Both the position numbers and the translations under genes were made by a program. From Paracoccus isoporae (lineage in GTDB: Bacteria; Pseudomonadota; Alphaproteobacteria; Rhodobacterales; Rhodobacteraceae), in assembly GCF_900101865.1 (NCBI RefSeq), contig NZ_FNAH01000003.1, positions 186,001 to 250,000 of the forward strand: DNA of 64,000 nucleotides, in the 5' to 3' direction. Shown here in pieces: positions 36,737 through 46,372 of the stretch. A model generated the notes under the pieces. That model did no database searches, was not told the origin of the DNA, and was given only the letters and a program-made list of their open reading frames with translations. The first letter of the stretch is position 1. The number at the start of each line of letters is the position of its first letter.

Positions 36737-37975
36737 ATGAACAAGTTTCTGATGGCCTCGGTGGCCACGGCCGCGCTGATCGGCGGCCCCGGCGCCGCGA
36801 TGGCCGAATGCGGGATCGAACAGGGGTCCGTCCGCATCCTGTCGAATGACTTCGCGGCGCTGCGCGTCGTCGCCGATGCCGCGCAAAGCTGCGCCAGCGA
36901 TACGGTGACGGTGACCAAGAACCAGACCTCCGAGCACAAGAACATCCAGGTGCCGGCGCTGACGACGAACCCCGCGAACTACACTGTCGCGATGATCGCC
37001 ACCAACTCGGTCACCCCGCTTCTGACCGGCGGGCTGGTGCGTCCGCTTGACGAATATGTCGAGAAATGGGGCCAGGATCTGCAGGAAAGCCAGTTGATCC
37101 GCGTGGACGGCCAGATCATGGCCATCGCCTTCATGGCCAATGCGGAACATCTGTTCTACCGCGAGGACGTGCTGGCCGAAAACGACATCGCAGTGCCGAC
37201 CTCCTACGAGGAGGTGCTGGCCGCCGCGCAGAAGCTGCGCGATGAGGGCGTGATAGAAAACCCGCTCGCCGTCGCCTACCAGTCCGGCTGGTATATCGCC
37301 GCGGCTTTCGTGAACACCTATCTCGGCACCGGCGCCGAGTTGTTCAAGCCGGGCACGGCCGAGCCGGACATCCAGAACGAGAACGCCATCAAGACGCTGG
37401 AGACCATGAAGGAACTCAGCAGCTTCATGACGACCGATTTCATCACGCTGGACACGAACTCGCTGCGCCCGATGTGGGAAGCGGGCGACACCGCGATGCA
37501 GATCTCCTGGGGCTCGACCACCGGTGAATACATCTCGGAGAGCAGCTCCGTGCCGGATGTCGCCCGCGCCACGAAATTCGCCGCAGCGCCCACGATCGAC
37601 GGTAACTCGATCCCCTCCGCCGCGCTGTGGTGGGACGGCTTCGTCATCGCCAAGAACATCTCGGACGAGGATGCCGAGGCGTCGTTCCGCGCCATGATGG
37701 TCGGCATATCGCCCGACACAGTGCAGGAGAACCCCGAAGCCGCCGTCTGGCTGGTCAAGGGCTACGAGACGACGCCCGCCGCAGTGGGGGTCGCGGCCAA
37801 TCTGGAAGGCGGCGCGCGCCCCTATCCGATGCTGCCCTATATGGGGCTGCTGCACACGGCGCTCGGCGACAACCTGGCGGAATTCATGCAGGGCCAGGAA
37901 AGCGCCGAGCAGGCGCTGGCGGATGCGACCGCCGCCTATATGGTCGCGGCCCGCGAATCCGGCTTCATAGACTGA
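36737..37975 (+). CDS. ABC transporter extracellular solute-binding protein (sugar-type)
   Basis: 412 residues. Sec signal peptide MNKFLMASVATAALIGGPGAAMA with predicted cleavage before ECG. The body is a family-1-like solute-binding protein with hinge segments such as NPLAVAYQSGWY and SAALWWDGFVIAKN. It binds the unknown substrate in the periplasm for the permeases downstream. The start at 36737 is preferred over an in-frame ATG at 36659 because only it places the signal peptide at the N-terminus, and it has GGGAGA upstream. Confidence 0.88.
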   Translation: MNKFLMASVATAALIGGPGAAMAECGIEQGSVRILSNDFAALRVVADAAQSCASDTVTVTKNQTSEHKNIQVPALTTNPANYTVAMIATNSVTPLLTGGLVRPLDEYVEKWGQDLQESQLIRVDGQIMAIAFMANAEHLFYREDVLAENDIAVPTSYEEVLAAAQKLRDEGVIENPLAVAYQSGWYIAAAFVNTYLGTGAELFKPGTAEPDIQNENAIKTLETMKELSSFMTTDFITLDTNSLRPMWEAGDTAMQISWGSTTGEYISESSSVPDVARATKFAAAPTIDGNSIPSAALWWDGFVIAKNISDEDAEASFRAMMVGISPDTVQENPEAAVWLVKGYETTPAAVGVAANLEGGARPYPMLPYMGLLHTALGDNLAEFMQGQESAEQALADATAAYMVAARESGFID

Positions 37976-37986
37976 TCGCGCGGGCG

Positions 37987-38003
37987 GGGCGGCCGATCCG
38001 CCC
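37987..38003 (+). other. Intercistronic hairpin after the binding-protein gene
   Basis: Stem GGGCGG (37987-37992), loop CCGAT, stem CCGCCC (37998-38003), no U-tract. Such a hairpin between a binding-protein gene and its permease genes commonly stabilises the upstream message and raises binding-protein yield. That role is inferred here. Confidence 0.4.
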
Positions 38004-38088
38004 TGCCTCGCGTCGCAACAGCTCTTTCCTGCCGCCGGGCCGGCCGTCCGGTCCCGCACCCGCCCCGCCCTTCCTGCCGGAGTGAACC

Positions 38089-39117
38089 ATGCCGCACAGG
38101 ACATTTCTGGCCTTCATCTGGCCGTCACTGCTGGCGATGATCCTGTTCATCGCCGTTCCCATCGTCTCGGTCGCCTACCAGTCCTTCTTCGTCGAGCATC
38201 AACAGGTGATGACCGAGGTGGAATCCTGCGGCCCGTTCGGCTGCAAGTCGGAAATGCGCGTCGATGCTGCCGCCATGGCCGAGCTGCGCAGCGAAAGCCC
38301 GATGGGACGGTTCAACGGGCTGGGCACCTATACCAACGCAAGCCACCTGGCCTTTGACGAGGTCGGCGCGGCCTGGCGCGGCAGCGACAGCCTTGGCGAG
38401 TTCATCCGGCAGGTGATGAACCTGCCCTTCTACAAGGCGCTGATCTTCACGCTCAGCTATACCTTCATCGTCACGCCGCTGGTGATCGTGCTGGGCTTTT
38501 TCATCGCCATCGCCGTCAACACCGTCTCGGCGCGGCTGAAGGGGCCGGTGATCTTCTTCTCGCTTCTGCCGATGATCGTCACGCCGCTGATCGGCGCGCT
38601 CGTGCTGTTCTGGATGATCGACGCGCGCGGGGTGATCGGCGCCACGCTGCAGGCGGTGTTCAACGACCCGCAACTGTCGCTGAAAGCCTCACCAACCCTG
38701 ACCTGGGTGACGCTGTTCGTCTATGGCGTCTGGCACAGCGCGCCCTTTGCATTCGTGGTGTTCTATGCCGGGCTGCAAACCGTGCCGCAGGACACGCTGG
38801 AAAGCGCCATGGTCGACGGCGCCAGCCGGTGGGAGCGGATCCGGTTCGTCACCATTCCCTATCTGATGCCGCTGGCGACCTTCATCGCGCTGATGCAGCT
38901 CATGGACAATTTCCGGGTGTTCGAGCCGATCATCGGGTTTTCGGCCGAGGCGAATGCCAGCTCGCTCAGCCACATGATCTACACCGATCTGCGCTCCGGC
39001 GACTTCCCGCTCTTCGGCTCGGCCGCGGCCAGTTCCATGCTGACCATTCTCGGCGTCATCATCCTGCTTTTCCCGGTGCTGATCCGCACCTGGCGCGATT
39101 TCGGCAGAAAGGCCTGA
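38089..39117 (+). CDS. ABC transporter permease (carbohydrate, UgpA/MalF-like)
   Basis: 342 residues with six or seven hydrophobic segments, the first at residues 7-28. An unusually long periplasmic loop (about 30-105, with the pair CGPFGC) separates helices 1 and 2. The EAA loop that contacts the ATPase reads ESAMVDGASRWERIRFVTIP. Partner of the permease at 39121, whose start is three bases downstream of this stop. GGAG precedes the ATG. Confidence 0.88.
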   Translation: MPHRTFLAFIWPSLLAMILFIAVPIVSVAYQSFFVEHQQVMTEVESCGPFGCKSEMRVDAAAMAELRSESPMGRFNGLGTYTNASHLAFDEVGAAWRGSDSLGEFIRQVMNLPFYKALIFTLSYTFIVTPLVIVLGFFIAIAVNTVSARLKGPVIFFSLLPMIVTPLIGALVLFWMIDARGVIGATLQAVFNDPQLSLKASPTLTWVTLFVYGVWHSAPFAFVVFYAGLQTVPQDTLESAMVDGASRWERIRFVTIPYLMPLATFIALMQLMDNFRVFEPIIGFSAEANASSLSHMIYTDLRSGDFPLFGSAAASSMLTILGVIILLFPVLIRTWRDFGRKA

Positions 39118-39120
39118 CCC

Positions 39121-40002
39121 ATGGCGAACAGCATCCATCAACGCTCCTGGCCGCTCGTCGCGCTGTCCACCGGCTTCGTGCTGCTGTGGCTGTTTCTCGC
39201 GGCCTTCCCGTTCATCTGGACCGCCTGGGGCTCGTTCAAGGTCGAGGCGGATTTCTTCTCCCGCGCCGACTGGATGAACGCCTTCTTCGGCCCCGCCACC
39301 GAGGCGCAGACCGGCAGCCCCTTCACCGGCAGCGGCTATTACGGTGCCTGGATCGAGCAGGATTTCTGGAAGGCGGTGCTGAATACCGCCATCGTCGTGA
39401 TCGCCACCGTCACCATCTCGCTGACCGTCGGCACGCTGGGCGGCTACGCGCTGGCACGATCCGGGTTCCGCTATACCTTCTGGCTGCTGATCGCGGCGCT
39501 GATCTTCCGCGCCATGCCGCATGTCACGCTGGTCTCGGGCTATCTGCTGCCGTTTTTCGAGCTGAACATCTGGGGCTATCTGATCACCACCATCATCGTG
39601 CTGGTGGCGATCAACCAGCCGTTCACCCTGTGGATGCTGCACAGCTTCTTTCTGACCATTCCGAAGGATTTCGACGAAAGCGCGATGGTGGATGGCTGCA
39701 CCCGGTTCCAGGCGTTCCGGCTGGCGGTGATCCCGGTCATGTGGCCCGGCGTCGTCACCACCGGGCTGTTCAGCTTCCTGCTGGCCTATAACGACTTCAC
39801 CGTGACCTCGATGCTTCTCAGTCAGGACAACCACACCATGGTTCCCAAGATCAACAGCTTCCTCGGCTCCACCCAGCAGGAGGGCAAGGTCATGTATGCC
39901 GTGGCCGCCGCCGTCTCGGCGATGGCGCCGCTCTTCGTTCTCGTCATGGTGTTCCAGCGCCAGATCGTCAGCGGCCTGACCGCCGGCGCCGTGAAAGGAT
40001 AA
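39121..40002 (+). CDS. ABC transporter permease (carbohydrate, UgpE/MalG-like)
   Basis: 293 residues, six transmembrane segments, the first at about 15-35. EAA loop ESAMVDGCTRFQAFRLAVIP near residue 188. A loop after helix 1 (about 40-80) is longer than usual, as in its partner. Together with the gene before it, it forms the heterodimeric channel of the importer. Confidence 0.88.
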   Translation: MANSIHQRSWPLVALSTGFVLLWLFLAAFPFIWTAWGSFKVEADFFSRADWMNAFFGPATEAQTGSPFTGSGYYGAWIEQDFWKAVLNTAIVVIATVTISLTVGTLGGYALARSGFRYTFWLLIAALIFRAMPHVTLVSGYLLPFFELNIWGYLITTIIVLVAINQPFTLWMLHSFFLTIPKDFDESAMVDGCTRFQAFRLAVIPVMWPGVVTTGLFSFLLAYNDFTVTSMLLSQDNHTMVPKINSFLGSTQQEGKVMYAVAAAVSAMAPLFVLVMVFQRQIVSGLTAGAVKG

Positions 40003-40011
40003 GGTGATCCA

Positions 40012-41076
40012 ATGGCTGAAATGCGGCTCAAGAATATCACGAAACGCTGGGGAAATTTCATCGGCGTCGATGATTTCGACCTGCACATCAAGGATCAGGA
40101 ATTCATCGTGCTGCTGGGTCCGTCCGGCTGCGGCAAGTCGACCACCATGCGGATGATCGCCGGGCTGGAGGACGTGACCGACGGCGAGATCTGGATCGGC
40201 GACCGGATGGTCAACAAGCTGGAGCCGAAGGACCGCGACATCGCCATGGTGTTCCAGTCCTACGGCCTTTACCCGCAGCTTTCGGTCTATGAGAACATCC
40301 GTTTCCCGCTGAAGGTCCGCAAGACCCCCAAGGACGAACATCACGACCGGGTCATGCGCGCGGCCGAAATGGTCGAGCTGACCGAGTTGCTGGAACGCCG
40401 TCCCGCCGCGCTGTCGGGCGGTCAGCGTCAGCGCGTGGCGCTTGGCCGGGCCATCGTGCGCAAGCCGACCGTGTTCCTGATGGACGAACCGCTGTCGAAC
40501 CTGGACGCCAAGCTGCGCGTTTCGACCCGCGCCCAGATCAAGAACCTCCAGCACAAGCTGAAAACGACCACCATCTACGTCACCCATGACCAGATCGAGG
40601 CGATGACCCTGGCCGATCGGGTGGTGGTGATGAACAAGGGCCGCATCCAGCAGGTCGGCACGCCGACCGACATCTACGACTATCCGGCCAATACCTTCGT
40701 CGCCAGCTTCATCGGCAGCCCGGCAATGAACCTGGTGCAGGGCCGGCTGGTGGACGGGGTGTTCGAATCCGAGTCGATCCGCGTGCCCGGTCTCGACACC
40801 AGACATTCCGGGCCGGTCACGCTGGGCTTCCGGGCAGAGGACGTGTCGCTCGCCCCGGAGGGCGAGGGCGAATTGCGTGCCCCGGTCTACTCGGTCGAAC
40901 TGCTGGGCGAGGCGTCGATGATCTCCTACCGCATCGGCGAGTCGCTGGTCTCGATCAAGGCGCCCAAGGATTACCGCGTCGAGATCGGAGAGGAGGTCGG
41001 GACCCAGATCCCCGCGGCGATGTGCCATCTCTTCGACAGCGAAACCGGCGAACGCATCGACGGGCGCCACCGCTAG
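40012..41076 (+). CDS. ABC transporter ATP-binding protein (UgpC/MalK-like)
   Basis: 354 residues. Walker A GPSGCGKST (about 37-45), Q-loop in MVFQSYGLYPQ, signature LSGGQRQRVALGRA, Walker B VFLMDEPLSNLD, switch histidine in YVTHDQ. The C-terminal ~120 residues form the TOBE/OB regulatory domain. It energises the importer encoded just upstream; a single ATPase gene serves both permeases as a homodimer. Confidence 0.92.
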   Translation: MAEMRLKNITKRWGNFIGVDDFDLHIKDQEFIVLLGPSGCGKSTTMRMIAGLEDVTDGEIWIGDRMVNKLEPKDRDIAMVFQSYGLYPQLSVYENIRFPLKVRKTPKDEHHDRVMRAAEMVELTELLERRPAALSGGQRQRVALGRAIVRKPTVFLMDEPLSNLDAKLRVSTRAQIKNLQHKLKTTTIYVTHDQIEAMTLADRVVVMNKGRIQQVGTPTDIYDYPANTFVASFIGSPAMNLVQGRLVDGVFESESIRVPGLDTRHSGPVTLGFRAEDVSLAPEGEGELRAPVYSVELLGEASMISYRIGESLVSIKAPKDYRVEIGEEVGTQIPAAMCHLFDSETGERIDGRHR

Positions 41077-41088
41077 ACAGGCCGCGCC

Positions 41089-41104
41089 GGCCCGTGTCCG
41101 GGCC
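41089..41104 (+). other. Intercistronic hairpin between importer and catabolic genes
   Basis: Stem GGCCCG (41089-41094), loop TGTC, stem CGGGCC (41099-41104). No U-tract, so it may attenuate or protect mRNA rather than terminate fully. It sits in the only sizeable gap (82 bases) between the importer and the HisD-like gene. Confidence 0.4.
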
Positions 41105-41158
41105 GCGACGGAACCGAAGGACGCGGCGCCGCGACGCGCCCCATGAAGGAACTGCAAC

Positions 41159-42487
41159 ATGGCAATTGAACATCTCAAATCCGGCAAACCGGCCGACGCC
41201 CGCGCCGAGGACGATGCGAAGGTGCGCGCCACGGTCGAATCCACGCTCAAGGACATCGAAACCCGCGGCGATGCGGCGGTGCGCGAGCTGTCCGAGAAAT
41301 TCGACCGCTACGCACCCGACAGCTTCCGCCTCTCCGCCTCCGAAATCGAGGCCGCCATGCAGCAGGTCAGCCCGCGCGACATGGCCGATATCCGCTTCGC
41401 GCAGGACCAGATCCGCCGCTTTGCCGAGGCGCAGCGCGCCTCGATGACGGATATCGAGATCGAGACCATGCCGGGCGTGATCCTCGGGCACCGCAGTATT
41501 CCGGTGCAGTCGGTCGGCTGCTATGTTCCGGGCGGCAAGTTCCCGATGGTGGCCTCGGCGCATATGTCGGTGCTGACCGCATCGGTGGCGGGCGTGCCGC
41601 GCATCGTCGCCTCGGCCCCGCCGGTGGGCGGCGCGCCGCACCCGGCCATCGTCGCCGCGATGCATCTTGGCGGCGCGCATGAGATCTACGTGATGGGCGG
41701 CATCCAGGCGGTGGGCGCAATGGCGCTCGGCACCGAAACCATCGATCCCGTGCACATGCTGGTCGGCCCCGGCAACGCCTTCGTGGCCGAAGCCAAGCGC
41801 CAGCTTTACGGACGCGTCGGCATCGACCTGTTTGCCGGTCCGACCGAAACCATGGTGATCGCGGACGAGACCGTCGATGCCGAGATGATCGCGACGGATC
41901 TTCTGGGCCAGGCCGAGCACGGCTACAACTCGCCCGCCTGCCTCATCACCAATTCCCGCAAGCTGGCCGAGGCGACGATGGCGGAAATCGACCGCCTGCT
42001 GCCGATGCTGCCCACCCGCGAGACGGCCGAGGCGTCCTGGAAGGATTACGGCGACATCTATCTGTGCGGCAGCCATGACGAGATGCTGGGCCTCGCCAAC
42101 GATCTTGCCTATGAGCATGTCCAGGTGATGACCGACCGCGACGACTGGTATCTGGAGAAGATGCACAGCTACGGCGCGCTGTTCCTCGGCCCGCGCACCA
42201 ATGTCGCCAATGGCGACAAGGTGATCGGCACCAACCACACCCTGCCGACCAAGAAGGCAGGCCGCTATACCGGCGGTCTCTGGGTCGGCAAGTTCCTCAA
42301 GACCCACAGCTATCAGAAAGTCACCAGCGACGAGGCCGCGACGCTGATCGGCGAATACGGCTCGCGGCTCTGCATGCTCGAAGGCTTTGTCGGCCATGCC
42401 GAGCAGTGCAATATCCGGGTGCGGCGCTATGGCGGGATCAACGTGCCCTACGGCGAACCCGCCCCGCACCGCGAAGCGGCGGAGTAA
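41159..42487 (+). CDS. Histidinol dehydrogenase-like catabolic dehydrogenase (HpsN-like), copy 1
   Basis: 442 residues of the HisD superfamily, NAD-dependent alcohol-to-carboxylate oxidation. The zinc ligands correspond to Q251, H254, D353 and H413, and the catalytic pair to E319-H320; spacings follow E. coli HisD within one residue. Genes for histidine synthesis are absent and the neighbours are an importer, an SDR and SnoaL proteins, so a catabolic role like that of sulfopropanediol 3-dehydrogenase HpsN is likely. The substrate is not proven by sequence. AAGGA at 41146-41150 precedes the ATG. A paralog lies at 51789. Confidence 0.82.
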   Translation: MAIEHLKSGKPADARAEDDAKVRATVESTLKDIETRGDAAVRELSEKFDRYAPDSFRLSASEIEAAMQQVSPRDMADIRFAQDQIRRFAEAQRASMTDIEIETMPGVILGHRSIPVQSVGCYVPGGKFPMVASAHMSVLTASVAGVPRIVASAPPVGGAPHPAIVAAMHLGGAHEIYVMGGIQAVGAMALGTETIDPVHMLVGPGNAFVAEAKRQLYGRVGIDLFAGPTETMVIADETVDAEMIATDLLGQAEHGYNSPACLITNSRKLAEATMAEIDRLLPMLPTRETAEASWKDYGDIYLCGSHDEMLGLANDLAYEHVQVMTDRDDWYLEKMHSYGALFLGPRTNVANGDKVIGTNHTLPTKKAGRYTGGLWVGKFLKTHSYQKVTSDEAATLIGEYGSRLCMLEGFVGHAEQCNIRVRRYGGINVPYGEPAPHREAAE

Positions 42488-42491
42488 GGCG

Positions 42492-43256
42492 ATGGCCCTG
42501 CCCCGCACCCCGTCCTTCCGCCTCGATGGTCGCCGGGCGCTCGTTACCGGCGCGTCCTCCGGCATCGGGGCGGCCTGCGCAGCGGCGCTGGCGGAACAGG
42601 GCGCGCATGTGGTCTGCGCGGCGCGCGGCGCCGACCGTCTGGCGGAGGTGGTGGAAGAGATCACCCGCCGCGGCGAAGACGCCGAGGCACTGCCGCTCGA
42701 CATGGCCGATCTCGACGCGCTTACCGTCGCCCTGGATGCGCAGCCCGCCTTCGACGTGGTGGTGAACTCCGCCGGCATGGCGCGCCACTCCCCGGCACTG
42801 GACACCACGCCCGAGGATTTCGACGCGGTGATGTCGCTCAACCTGCGCGCCGCCTATTTCCTGTCGGCTGGCGCCGCGCGCGGCATGATCGCGGCGGGCA
42901 GGCGCGGCTCGATCATCCATGTCTCCAGCCAGATGGGCCATGTCGGCGGCATCGACCGCGCCGTCTATTGCGCCAGCAAGCACGCCATCGAGGGGATGGT
43001 GAAATCCATGGCGCTGGAATGGGGCCGCAGCGGCATCCGCATCAACACGGTCTGCCCGACCTTCATCCGCACGCCGCTGACCGAAGCCACCTTCGCGGAC
43101 CCCGACCGCGTCCGCTGGATCGAGGAGAAGATCAAGCTTGGCCGGATCGGCGAGGTCGAGGATATCATGGGGGCGGTGATCTATCTGGCCTCCGACGCAT
43201 CCTCGCTGGTGACCGGCACGGCGATGATGGTCGATGGAGGATGGACGGCGGACTGA
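42492..43256 (+). CDS. Short-chain dehydrogenase/reductase
   Basis: 254 residues, classical SDR. TGASSGIG (near residue 20), NSAG in place of NNAG, catalytic S in HVSSQMG and YCASK. It begins four bases after the HisD-like stop. In such a cluster it would oxidise or epimerise a secondary alcohol before or after the HisD-like enzyme; in DHPS degradation, 2-dehydrogenases interconvert enantiomers ahead of HpsN, which is a possible parallel. Confidence 0.85.
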   Translation: MALPRTPSFRLDGRRALVTGASSGIGAACAAALAEQGAHVVCAARGADRLAEVVEEITRRGEDAEALPLDMADLDALTVALDAQPAFDVVVNSAGMARHSPALDTTPEDFDAVMSLNLRAAYFLSAGAARGMIAAGRRGSIIHVSSQMGHVGGIDRAVYCASKHAIEGMVKSMALEWGRSGIRINTVCPTFIRTPLTEATFADPDRVRWIEEKIKLGRIGEVEDIMGAVIYLASDASSLVTGTAMMVDGGWTAD

Positions 43257-44275
43257 TGACGGACAAGGTGACTTCTCAGGATGTGGCGCGGCTGGCCGGG
43301 GTCAGCCAGTCGGCGGTCAGCCGGGTGTTCACCCCCGGCGCCTCGGTCTCGGCGGCGATGTCGCGCAAGGTCCGCGACGCGGCCGAGACCCTGGGCTACC
43401 GCCCCAACGTGCTGGCGCGCTCGCTCATCACCGGGCGCTCGCGCATCATCGGACTGGTCGTCGCCTATCTGGAAAACCAGTTCTACCCGGTGGCGATCGA
43501 ACATCTGTCCCGCGCGCTCCAGGCCGAGGGCTACCACATCCTGATCTTCATGGCCGGCAACTCCGACGCGCAGATCGAGGAGGTGATGCAGGAGCTGATC
43601 GACTACCAGGTGGACGGCATCATCACCGCATCGGTCGGCATGACCAACAACCTGACCGAACGCTGCGAGGCCGCGGGCATCCCGGTGGTGCTGTTCAACC
43701 GCGCCCAGGACGGCACCGCCCATTCCGCGGTGACTTCGGCCAACCGCGCCGGGGGCGCCAAGGTGGCGGAGTTCCTGATCGCTGCCGGGCACCGGCGCAT
43801 CGCCCATATCTCGGGCTGGCTCGGCTCCTCCACCGGGCGCGACCGCCATGACGGGTTCCTGGACGCGCTGAAGGCGGCCGGACACGCACCGGCGGCGGTG
43901 CTGGAGGGGATGTATACCCGCGAAGACGCCGCCGACGCCGCCCGTCAGATGATGGCCATGGACGACCCGCCCGACGCCATTTTCGTCGGCAATGACCACA
44001 TGGCCTTCGCGGTGATGGACGTGCTGCGGATCGAGCTGGGTCTGCGCATCCCCGATGACGTGGCGGTGGTCGGCTATGACGACGTGCCGCTGGCCGCCTG
44101 GCCGGCCTTCGATCTGACCACCGTGCGCCAGCCGGTCAATCGCATGGTCTCCGCCACGGTGGACACGATGCTGGCCAAGATCGGCGACCGCGCCCGCCCC
44201 GCCGCGCGGATCGAGATCGACGGCCCGCTGATCCTGCGCGGCTCCACCCGCAACCCCGACGAGGCCAGCCGATGA
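43256..44275 (+). CDS. LacI-family transcriptional regulator
   Basis: 339 residues. N-terminal helix-turn-helix SQDVARLAGVSQSAVSRVF (residues 7-25) and hinge helix region YRPNVLARSL; the rest is a periplasmic-binding-protein-like effector domain. The start ATG overlaps the SDR stop (TGATG), so it is made as part of the catabolic operon. It is the natural candidate to bind the twin TTGCATTCGTATGCA sites and respond to the imported substrate or an intermediate. Confidence 0.93.
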   Translation: MTDKVTSQDVARLAGVSQSAVSRVFTPGASVSAAMSRKVRDAAETLGYRPNVLARSLITGRSRIIGLVVAYLENQFYPVAIEHLSRALQAEGYHILIFMAGNSDAQIEEVMQELIDYQVDGIITASVGMTNNLTERCEAAGIPVVLFNRAQDGTAHSAVTSANRAGGAKVAEFLIAAGHRRIAHISGWLGSSTGRDRHDGFLDALKAAGHAPAAVLEGMYTREDAADAARQMMAMDDPPDAIFVGNDHMAFAVMDVLRIELGLRIPDDVAVVGYDDVPLAAWPAFDLTTVRQPVNRMVSATVDTMLAKIGDRARPAARIEIDGPLILRGSTRNPDEASR

Positions 44276-45243
44276 CCGCCTATGACAGATGGCAGGATTT
44301 CCCCGACTACATCATCGGGATCACCCGCGAGATCTGGGAAGAGCGCGGCATCGAGACGCTGAACCGCTACTACGCGCCGGACATGCCGATCCGCACGCCG
44401 ATGGGCGTCACAAGCGGCAATCGTGGCGTGATGGCGGCCACCATGGCCACGCTGCATGAATTCCCCGACCGCCAGCTTCTGGCCGAGGACGTGATCTGGT
44501 CGGACGACCCCGAATACGGGCATCTCTCCTCGCACCGGATCATCACCACCGCGACGCATCTCAATGACGGGCAGTTCGGCCCCGCGACCGGCCGGCGCTT
44601 CACCATCCGGGTGATTGCGGATTGCGCCGCCAGGGGTGATACCATCCATGATGAATGGCTGGTGCGCGACTATGGCGGCATCGTCCGGCAGCTCGGGATG
44701 GACCCGCAGGACTATGCGCGCGACCTGATCGCGGCCGAGGGTGGGGTCGAGTTTGCCACCGAGCCGTTCTGCCCGTCGCGGGATGTCGATGGCCCGTATC
44801 GCGGCACCGGCAACGAAAATGAATGGGGGCTGCGCTACGCCGACGACCTGACCCGGATCATGGAGATGGATTTCGCCCATATCCTGACCGATTACGACCG
44901 CGCCGCGATCGGTCACTATCCCGGCGGGCAGCAGGCCATCGGCCGCGAGGCGGTGTCGGCCTTCTGGCTCGGGCTGCGATCGGCCTTTCCCTCGGCCGAG
45001 TTCCGCATCCATCACCGGATCGGCATGGATGGCGGCATGCTCTCGCCCCGCGCCGCGATCCGCTGGAGCCTCGATGGCACCCATGACGGCTGGGGAATTT
45101 TCGGACGCCCGACCGGGGCGCGCGTTCATGTGTTCGGCATGTCCCACGCCGAATACGGGCCCTGGGGTCTGCGCCGCGAAACCGCGCTGTATGACGAGAT
45201 TGCCATCTGGAAACAGATCCTGTTGCAGACAGGTGAGGCATGA
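44272..45243 (+). CDS. SnoaL/NTF2-like double-domain protein (paralog 2)
   Basis: 323 residues. Module 1 holds DYIIGITREIWEERGIETL, EDVIWSDDP, SSHR, GPATGRRF, ADC, DEW and RQLGMDPQDYAR; module 2 holds FRIHHRIG, RWSLDGTHDGWG and AIWKQI. The same blocks appear in the protein that follows (45240), showing tandem duplication. Coupled to lacI by an ATGA overlap. Molecular function unknown. Confidence 0.75.
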   Translation: MTAYDRWQDFPDYIIGITREIWEERGIETLNRYYAPDMPIRTPMGVTSGNRGVMAATMATLHEFPDRQLLAEDVIWSDDPEYGHLSSHRIITTATHLNDGQFGPATGRRFTIRVIADCAARGDTIHDEWLVRDYGGIVRQLGMDPQDYARDLIAAEGGVEFATEPFCPSRDVDGPYRGTGNENEWGLRYADDLTRIMEMDFAHILTDYDRAAIGHYPGGQQAIGREAVSAFWLGLRSAFPSAEFRIHHRIGMDGGMLSPRAAIRWSLDGTHDGWGIFGRPTGARVHVFGMSHAEYGPWGLRRETALYDEIAIWKQILLQTGEA

Positions 45244-46226
45244 CCGAGCCCGGACGCCCTGCGCCTCCCCGCTACACCGACCCGGACAGCTATATCCTGG
45301 GCATCACACAGGAGATCTGGGAGAATCGCGGCATCGCGCTGCTGGAAACCGCCTATGGCGCCGGGATGATCATGCGCAATGCCGGCGGCATGAAGATCGG
45401 CAACGGCTCGGTCATCGACGACACGCTGGCCAAGATGGCGGCGTTTCCCGATCTCGAAATTCTGGGCGAGGACGTGATCTGGGCCGGCGATCCGGCCGGG
45501 CGCTACCTGTCCTCGCATCGCAGCGTCATCACCGGCACCCATACCGGCCACGGCATCTGGGGCCCGCCCATCGGCCGGCGCTTCACCGTGCGCTGCATCG
45601 CCGATTGCGCGGTGCTGGACGAGGTGATCGACGATGAATGGCTGGCCTATGACACCGGCGACCAGGCCCGCCAACTGGGCCATGACCCGGCCGAGTTCGC
45701 CCGCGCCCGGATCGTGGCCGAGGGCGGGCCCGATCAGGCGATCCGCCCATTCACCCCCGATCAGGACCGGCCCGGACCCTATACCGCGCGCGGCAATGAC
45801 AGCGAATGGGGCCAGCGACTGGCCGAGATCCTCACCCGGATCATGGGCAAGGACATCTCGGTCATCCGCGCCGAATATGACCGCGCCCTGCGCATCGAAC
45901 ATGCCGGCGGCATCGGCGGCTGGGGCTGGCAGAACGCCGAGGCGATCTGGATGCGCCTCCGCTCTGCCTTCCCGTCCGCCACCTTCCGCATCCATCACGC
46001 CATGGGCCGGTCGGACCCGCACCAGCCGCACCGCGCCGCGCTGAGATGGAGCCTGGACGGGCGGCATGACGGCTTCGGCCGTTTCGGCGACCCGACCGGC
46101 GCGCCGGTCCATGTCATGGGCTTCACCCATGCCGAATTCGGCCCGCGCGGGCTGCGCCGCGAATTCACCCTGTTCGACGAGGTGGCGATCTGGAAACAGA
46201 TCCACCTGCATACGGGGTCGGTCTGA
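45240..46226 (+). CDS. SnoaL/NTF2-like double-domain protein (paralog 3)
   Basis: 328 residues. Aligns end to end with paralog 2: SYILGITQEIWENRGIALL, EDVIWAGDP, SSHR, GPPIGRRF, ADC, DEW, RQLGHDPAEFAR in module 1; FRIHHAMG, RWSLDGRHDGFG and AIWKQI in module 2. The ATG overlaps the stop of paralog 2 (ATGA). Retention of two adjacent copies suggests a hetero-oligomer or two successive intermediates; this is inference. Confidence 0.75.
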   Translation: MTEPGRPAPPRYTDPDSYILGITQEIWENRGIALLETAYGAGMIMRNAGGMKIGNGSVIDDTLAKMAAFPDLEILGEDVIWAGDPAGRYLSSHRSVITGTHTGHGIWGPPIGRRFTVRCIADCAVLDEVIDDEWLAYDTGDQARQLGHDPAEFARARIVAEGGPDQAIRPFTPDQDRPGPYTARGNDSEWGQRLAEILTRIMGKDISVIRAEYDRALRIEHAGGIGGWGWQNAEAIWMRLRSAFPSATFRIHHAMGRSDPHQPHRAALRWSLDGRHDGFGRFGDPTGAPVHVMGFTHAEFGPRGLRREFTLFDEVAIWKQIHLHTGSV

Positions 46227-46372
46227 TGCTGCGCGACGACGCCGATCTGCGCCGCTTCCATGTCTGGCGCCAGGCGCTCCGCTCGCGCCGCCTCAATCCG
46301 CATTACCCCGGCCCCGATGCGCATCCGCATCACGCCCGAACCCAAATCATTCTTCACGGATCACCGACATGA
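46226..46372 (+). CDS. 48-residue small protein, coupled at both ends
   Basis: Small ORF of 48 codons whose start ATG overlaps the TGA of the SnoaL gene by one base (TGATG) and whose own TGA (46370-46372) overlaps the ATG of the cupin gene (46369) as ATGA. The product begins MLRDDADLRRFHVWRQALRS and is rich in Arg and His, with no cysteine pair or membrane segment. It may be a real subunit or merely a translational bridge that keeps ribosomes moving into the cupin gene. No family recognised. Confidence 0.5.
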   Translation: MLRDDADLRRFHVWRQALRSRRLNPHYPGPDAHPHHARTQIILHGSPT

